From positions 12,678,001-12,742,000 of the forward strand of contig NC_134017.1 of NCBI RefSeq assembly GCF_040712315.1: a DNA stretch of 64,000 nucleotides. The letters are read 5' to 3'. Position 1 is the stretch's first letter; the number at the start of each line of letters is the position of its first letter. The translations under genes were made by a program, and so were the position numbers. Source of the stretch: Castanea sativa. Lineage: Eukaryota; Streptophyta; Magnoliopsida; Fagales; Fagaceae. This document shows positions 58,701 through 64,000 of this stretch, piece after piece. The notes below the pieces were generated by a model. It was not told where the DNA came from and searched no databases. It saw only the letters and a list, made by a program, of their open reading frames with translations.

Positions 58701-58980
58701 GTCGGTCTAGAGGAAAGGAAACGGTTTTTTATAATAGGTGGGAGTTTACTAGCAATTTTTATATCTTGTACCCGGCATATATGCCGGGTGTGAGACACAG
58801 GGGCGGGCCCCACAGTGTGTGGGGCCCGCCCCTGTGTGAGACACCCGGCAGCCCGCCCCTGTGTGAGACACCCGGCATATATGCCGGGTGCAGGATATAC
58901 CATCGCGTTTACTAGAATGGTTTTTGAGGAGTGACGAATGGAATAGCGTGTGATGAAAAAGAGGATAATGCAGCAAAGTT
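55792..58980 (-). mobile_element. L1-type LINE, 5'-truncated, nearly continuous ORF2
   Basis: Poly(A) tail = T run at 55,792-55,812. In element order: 58,976-58,907 and 58,743-58,457 (SRAEIECALNQMAPLKAPSP, the RT entry); RT at 58,511-57,462 (LISLIPKVKNP, LKLDISKAYDRLEW, GIRQGDPLSPYLFLLCSE, FADD at 57,869-57,858); 57,452-56,736 (GARWRVGDGQHVRIFTDKWL); zf-RVT 56,699-56,295; RNase H-like 56,280-55,933 (EDAGVGVVVRNSFGEV, and GNTVAHALA). Few disabling changes: a frameshift near 58,460-58,511 and stops between the later frames, so it is younger than the 44-kb LINE. The endonuclease is absent. A foldback element interrupts it at 58,752-58,906. Confidence 0.85.
58752..58906. mobile_element. GC-rich foldback/MITE element inserted in the LINE
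   Basis: An 8-bp or 9-bp duplication (GTTTACTAG at 58,744-58,752 and 58,907-58,915) flanks it. Both ends carry ACCCGGCATATATGCCGGGT, itself a perfect palindrome, and the interior has GGGGCGGGCCCCACA facing TGTGGGGCCCGCCCC. A gcccgcccctgtgtgagaca unit is repeated towards the right. The whole is one long self-complementary structure. Superfamily not settled: 8 bp would suit hAT, 9 bp Mutator. Confidence 0.85.
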
Positions 58981-59509
58981 CTCTAAGAAGGAACTATATA
59001 CGTACAATAGTACTAGGATTAGGTTATATATGTGATATAAAGTGATACCTTGTCGCATTAAACATATAGGTGGTGTTATTAATGGATTTGGATCTGGTGG
59101 AATGCAGTACCCCCTAAATCCTTTACAAAAAATTTCAACTTTCTCATCATTTACCTCTTCTAATTTTTAACTATTTTTTTTACTGTTTAAACTTTCTTTG
59201 ATTCAATGGCTGATATTGAAAGTAATATTCCTAATTTTTTATCACAGCCATTTAAAGGGAATTTTTGGTCTCAATCCGTTTTTAATGATGTTATAGCAGC
59301 CAACGCATGTGGTTAGGTGATGAATTACATGTGACCAACATTGTGAATTCTCAACTAATACCACTCTTTCTAGAGAATCTAAGCTGGGACAAAGACCCAT
59401 TTGCTACTTTTAATTCTTGGCTCACGTTCGAAATAAAACTAAACAAAAAAATTTGAATCTTATATACTCGGCTTAGCTTGTTTATAGCCTAGGTTTGATA
59501 GAGTAAAAG
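58981..59509. other. Spacer, no confident gene
   Basis: A short plus frame from ATG 59,206 (MADIESNIPNFLSQPFKGNF) resembles a transposon or retroelement gag start but stops within about 36 codons. Otherwise AT-rich. Confidence 0.3.
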
Positions 59510-59518
59510 TTGAAAAAA

Positions 59519-59896
59519 TGGCAAATTATAATTTACCCACTTATGGTTTAGTCGAAATTTAAGTTGCCTATCTGTAGTTTGAAATTTGACATTTTACCCA
59601 TCTAAAGTTAGCTCAGTTAGATTTCTATAACCCACATCTGTTAAAAATAGAGCTAAATATGTAATTCTGCTCCACTTTTATGTCTCTCTTCTCCAAAAAC
59701 ACAATAAACATAAAAATACAAGATTAAATAGGATAAAAAACTATCCATTAGAACACTTTCATTATGGAATTTCAAATTATAGGTAGGCAACTTAAATTTT
59801 GGTCAAACCTTTAGTAGGTAAAATGTCAAATTTTAAACCACAGGTAGGTAACTTAAATTTCAGTTAAATCACAAGTGGGTAAGTTGTAATTTGCCC
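59519..59896. mobile_element. MULE-type MITE with ~75-bp terminal inverted repeats
   Basis: Left end TGGCAAATTATAATTTACCC and right end, reverse complemented, GGGCAAATTACAACTTACCC match over roughly 75 bases (ACTTGTGATTTAA, AAATTTAAGTTACCTACCTG, TTTGACATTTTACC). A perfect 9-bp duplication TTGAAAAAA lies at 59,510-59,518 and 59,897-59,905. Non-coding. Confidence 0.85.
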
Positions 59897-59905
59897 TTGA
59901 AAAAA

Positions 59906-62072
59906 TGTTAATTGCAAAAGGAGGCAAAGAGAGAGAAGAAGAAGAAGAAGCCTGGGTGGATTAATTGTAGATATATACTGCCATTTTTATATATAGTACT
60001 GATAATTTCAATTATTTACTGTTGTAATATTTGTTATCAATTGTGTTGTGACCATCTTCTCAAAAAAAAAAAAGTTGTGACCATCTAGGCTTATTCTTAA
60101 ATATAAACTTACACGTGAGGAAAGCCCAGCACATATTTGTTATTTATTCCCTTTATATGCTTTGTTTGAGCATGGATCTTGTGCTTTAATTGGTTCAAAA
60201 TTTTCAAATTGTTTGTGATTGAAAAGCTCTTTGAACATACACAATCAGAGTGAAAAAAAAAAACAAATCTACACATGCTCAAATATTTAAAAAAAAAAAA
60301 AACAAAACAAAACAAAGACATACATAGTAAAATATATATAAAAAAAAAAAAAACAAAACAAAGACACATAGTTTACTAGTTTACTTTTAAAGATAAAGTA
60401 AGGGGGTCAGGCGGGTCTAAGTTTGAATATCCACGTGTAAAAATTCCAAAAGGAATCTAGTATGTGTATTTACAATTTATTGGGTTTTAGAGATGGATAT
60501 CCATGGAAAAAATTTTGAGTCGGGTTAGGATATACCCTACCTAAACCCAAACCCAATACATGGCTATTCCTTTCCAATAAAACCTGAAAATTTATTATTT
60601 AAATTTATTATTTTTGAAAACATTTTATTAGGAGAATGATAAAACAATAAATGTTGTTAGTTTTTTATATTTTTCATAAAAATAGTGTCAAAATTAATTT
60701 ATTATAGTTTATTAACAATTGTCCTAAGAACATCTGTTAACATGACAGAAATAAAAATATCATTACTTTATATTGAATAGTTAAAAGTTGAAATAACAAG
60801 AACACTATGCTAGAATCTCAACTGAAGAATGTGAAGTGAATGAGTATTACATTCAAAAGAACACTAGGCTCAGTGTGAACATATGTTCAATAAGATGTAA
60901 CCCTAATGCGTGGGAAAACCCATTGGATTTCACATCTAAAAGGTTTCAGAGTGGGAAAATGTAAAAATTGAGCCAAGAGGAAATGGTTTAGAATTAATTC
61001 CATTTTTTATAGGACTAGGAAGGGGATCGTGCTAGTTGAGTACATTCTTCGCACATTAGTGCATTCATTTGATTGGAAATTGCCAAATATGGTTGTTGAG
61101 CTAAATATGGAGGAATCCTTTGGACTTGCATTGCAAAATGCGATGCCCCTTTCGACAATAGTTAGCTTAATGCTGCTTAGGTTAGGTTAATATTTGTAGA
61201 CTTATAGGGTTTCTGCCTCATGATGTGCATGCATGTTCATCCTTGCATACATAGCTTTAGTCATGCATACGTAATCTCTCCAAGAAGCCTGGATTTTTTT
61301 TTTTATTGTTCTTTAATTTATATGCTGTTTATTTTATTCCTTATCTTGTATAACATGCTAGTAACATTTTTAGGATGTGAATAACGTGCTAGAAACAAGA
61401 ATATGTAAATTATAAAGCATGACAAGAGTATATTTAGCTAACTAGTTTCGTAAAATTGCCTTGATTAGTCCAATTTCCTACTCAATATCATCTTGTCACT
61501 ATGATTTGTTGTATCTGAATTTGTTTCTTATTTTTTTGCTCAATGTTGTATATGACTTTGTTATAATGTTATTTATAAATCTTAGTTGGATAAACAATTC
61601 TTCTTGATTAGGTAGCAAAAGTTCTCTTAAGCTTGAATTTGTCAACGTTCGTTGACCAAAGGAATGTTGACCAATACAATCTCAAGATTGCATGTACTAT
61701 TTGATTTAATTTTCTCTCTTTGATTTAATTTATCTTTCTAAAAATTCTGTAATCTAAGTGTGCTAGATATGCTATTTACTATTTGATTTAAGTGTGATAC
61801 ATATGCAAGAGAAGTTCTTCAGATGCAGCAAAATAAAGAAATGAAATCAGAAAATAACAAAATTAGAAACAGTGATATTAGAGTTCCATTCAATGTACAT
61901 GCAAAATATATATTTCACATACATTTCACCCAGTGAGGTGATGCTAGTAGCATGTTCTCATTTATTTTTCTTTTACACAAACTCAAGGCCATATATACTT
62001 GAGCATCATGCATTCTTTACCCTCTAGGTGATAAGAAAGTAAAAAAGACTATAAAAATGATAGAAGTGCAAC
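59906..62072. other. Intergenic, no gene
   Basis: AT-rich with A-runs at 60,254-60,300 and 60,341-60,352. 60,110-60,550 is the inverted partner of 36,960-37,400. No coding or RNA gene recognised. Confidence 0.4.
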
Positions 62073-62264
62073 TTAATCTGTGGATTTAAATCGCTTTACT
62101 GGAGCTCGGAGTGAAGACAGGTACTCAGCATCTGCCTTGTCAATTCCATTAAATAGATAAGTGAAAGGTGGCATTTCTACATACTTTCCAGAACCAGGAA
62201 CAACCTTCAGCTCATCATTTTCCCAAACAATTCTTCCTCCAGCAATTGTCACTTCAACCTTTCC
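62073..62264 (-). CDS. PYD2: Dihydropyrimidinase (PYD2-like), last exon only
   Basis: After an acceptor (TCTTAG at 62,265) the exon gives 63 residues and TAA: GKVEVTIAGGRIVWEND, LKVVPGSGKYVEMPPF, YLFNGIDKADAEYLSSLRAP, VKRFKSTD. This is the conserved C-terminus of plant dihydropyrimidinase, which opens the ring of dihydrouracil/dihydrothymine in the second step of reductive pyrimidine catabolism. The metal-binding His/Asp/carbamylated-Lys residues lie in earlier exons, which must be beyond position 64,000 on the minus strand, as none is recognisable between here and the edge. Phase 0 at the acceptor, no disabling change. Confidence 0.85.
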   Translation of the reverse strand, partial: GKVEVTIAGGRIVWENDELKVVPGSGKYVEMPPFTYLFNGIDKADAEYLSSLRAPVKRFKSTD

Positions 62265-64000
62265 CTAAGAGAACAAAATGTGAACTTATAAAAACCTTAC
62301 ATAAAATGACAAAGTTTAGGAGAGTGCATGCTCTCACAGGGAGAGAGAGAGAGAGAGAGGACTCAAAAAATTACAAATTCAAGCAAATACGGACAGGTTA
62401 ATTGTGACCAGAGCAAGGTTTATGATGGGGGAGCAAAATATAGAATTATGCGAGGAAAAGATGGTCTATAAGAACTAATAACAAAGTTTGTAGTTAAAGA
62501 TTATGGATGACAAGACTAAAAACTAGATTGAGTTTCTTAAACTTTAATTTCATTTATGATAGCTTTTTGTTGAACATTGCAATATCATGGCTTTGGGTTC
62601 ATGTTTCTGCAATATGAAGTAAAAACAAAAGACGAATGGATATGCTTATAAACCACCAAAAAGCAAAGATTACATCAGTATCAATGAAAAATACTGAAAT
62701 ATGAATCTAGAAACATCAATCAACTAAGCTTAACCAAAATTACATTCATCTATTCTTTCTAGAAGCCATTTTTCTTATCCAATGGGACATTTTTTAGCAA
62801 AGAATCAGATGGTAAGATTACTTGCAAAGGTTTCAGAAACACGATCTGTACATTAATACAGCCATGAGCCATCTAATGAAAGCATCTCGAGAACAAGCAA
62901 CATCTTAAAAATAGTAGAGGATGTTATATGAACTATATCGACAGATAGTTATAAATATAGGGTTAGATATCACTAGCTATGCTTTATACTATATGAAAAT
63001 TGGCATGTTATGCACCTGAGGAATGAAACCCATGTCCATTCTCTGCCAGATATTCCATTTGACACTTACAGAAGATTTCACCTTCATTTCCGCAATGTAT
63101 AAATGCAGATATAAAAGGGTGTTCCTCATTTGTTTTCTAAGAAAGCTATAGAGCTTTTATTTTCTCAAGCGTTTTAGGACATGGAATTTTTTTTTTCTTT
63201 TTTTGCATACAAACAAACACTTAAACAGGCATTAAATTATAAGCCTACTATTATTAAGTCATCAAGACACACACACACACACACATATATATAGCCCTAT
63301 CCCTCTATCTATTTTGTTGAAAGTTACCATGTCCATGACAAAAAAATTGTGTCCTTGTCCACAAATTATAGCTCACAGGCCTTGCCTTGTAAGCGCACAC
63401 CTATTATTGAAGGATGATTCAAAAATTGAAACTTTGATGTGACATCATGTCCAAAGGTACCCGGCACTCATTCATAAACTCAGGAATTTCAGAGCAACAT
63501 TTGTTTCATAGTGATAAATTACCAATTGTTCTAAAAGCTTAAACTGTTAGAAAGTGGTGAATTTAATCATTTAACTAATATTCTTACACTCCCTTTCATG
63601 TGTGAGCCCAGACTCCCCCCTTATTAAGTGGGGCCTAACCCGTGGGATTTTTAACTTTTTAGATGGTAGGAAGAGCAAAGCCAAAGTTCAAACGCAAGAC
63701 TACCGTCTCTAATACATTGATAAATTACTGATTTTCCAAGTTTAAACAATAGGAACTAGTTAATTTAATCATTTAACCAATACTCTAACACATAGTTCAA
63801 CAAAATTATTAGTGTGTTATGTGTTTTGTCAAGTAACTTCACACAATTATTACTTCCATTCATAAATTTAAAGAAATATTTTTCAATTGTAATTCTTTAG
63901 GCTACTTTATGTTTTTCTTCATAAAGTAATCTCTTTTCAATAAAGTTATTCTTACCTATAAACAAAAACTTTACACAATTATTACTTTCATGACTGTTAA
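62265..64000. other. Probable intron of the dihydropyrimidinase gene
   Basis: AT-rich with (GA)n at 62,340-62,359 and (CA)n at 63,270-63,285. A segment at 63,515-63,590 is partly repeated at 63,720-63,795 (gaatttaatcatttaactaat / taatttaatcatttaaccaat). A minus-strand open stretch at about 63,020-63,110 was considered as an exon and not accepted. Confidence 0.4.

Noticed and set aside
58457..58903. 148-codon frame running through repeated CLTQGRA text as a single gene
   Set aside because: The N-terminal part is the foldback insert read through; only the downstream part is LINE ORF2.
59206..59320. Short frame MADIESNIPNFLSQPFKGNF as a gene start
   Set aside because: Stops after about 36 codons and no continuation was found in other frames; resembles an element remnant at most.
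63017..63112. Minus-strand open stretch (KSSVSVKWNIWQRMDMGF) ending at a GT donor, as the penultimate dihydropyrimidinase exon
   Set aside because: Does not match the expected NVYEG(R/W)xGKGK segment that should precede GKVEV; only faint nucleotide resemblance.

Overview
This is a gene-poor, AT-rich, repeat-dense stretch of eudicot nuclear DNA. F-box/LRR genes, CACTA, Mutator-like, hAT and PIF/Harbinger-type transposons, L1-type LINEs and Copia-like LTRs point to a woody dicot. Fagales (oak or chestnut) is my guess from repeat style only; nothing in the window proves the species. All gene models were read by eye from codons and splice signals, without transcript support.

Host genes. (1) 688-1473 (+): a diverged DUF866/CXXC zinc-binding protein in three exons. 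(2) 2438-5369 (-): a complete three-exon F-box/LRR gene of 548 codons with a probable 5'UTR intron and a TATA box near 6,470. (3) 35,065-36,627 (-): a second F-box/LRR gene broken by two frameshifts. (4) 62,073-62,264 (-): the last exon of dihydropyrimidinase (PYD2-like), whose body lies beyond the right edge. Gene relics are the 3' end of an LRR receptor kinase (10.6-10.95 kb), SMP-type LEA pieces (38.6, 51.4 and 53.9 kb) and a flavonoid 3',5'-hydroxylase-like P450 piece (54.6-55.8 kb).

Mobile layer, left to right: LINE relic (8.6-9.35 kb); 165-bp-arm inverted duplication (12.86-13.2 kb); 846-bp CACTA (13.47-14.31 kb); 1.2-kb PIF/Harbinger-like element (14.8-16.0 kb); a nested LTR cluster with a degenerate plant-transposon-protein ORF (16.1-27.1 kb); a 5.27-kb CACTA (27.6-32.9 kb); LINEs at 44-46.6, 48.5-49.3 and 55.8-59 kb; MULE-like elements at 47.3, 54.9 and 59.5 kb; a PIF/Harbinger-like element at 50.2 kb with its empty site preserved in a diverged repeat copy at 40.4 kb; a solo LTR carrying a hAT element (51.8-53.3 kb); and a GC-rich foldback element (58.75-58.9 kb) inside a LINE.

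Most notable: the 5.27-kb CACTA carries consecutive exons copied from two unrelated genes, three from ATP phosphoribosyltransferase (histidine biosynthesis) and two from Rab escort protein. Together with a 5' exon and a 3' exon of unknown origin, they can be read as one seven-exon gene with GT-AG borders and an uninterrupted 226-codon frame. A one-base loss in the first Rab-escort exon destroys that gene's native frame but suits the chimeric one.
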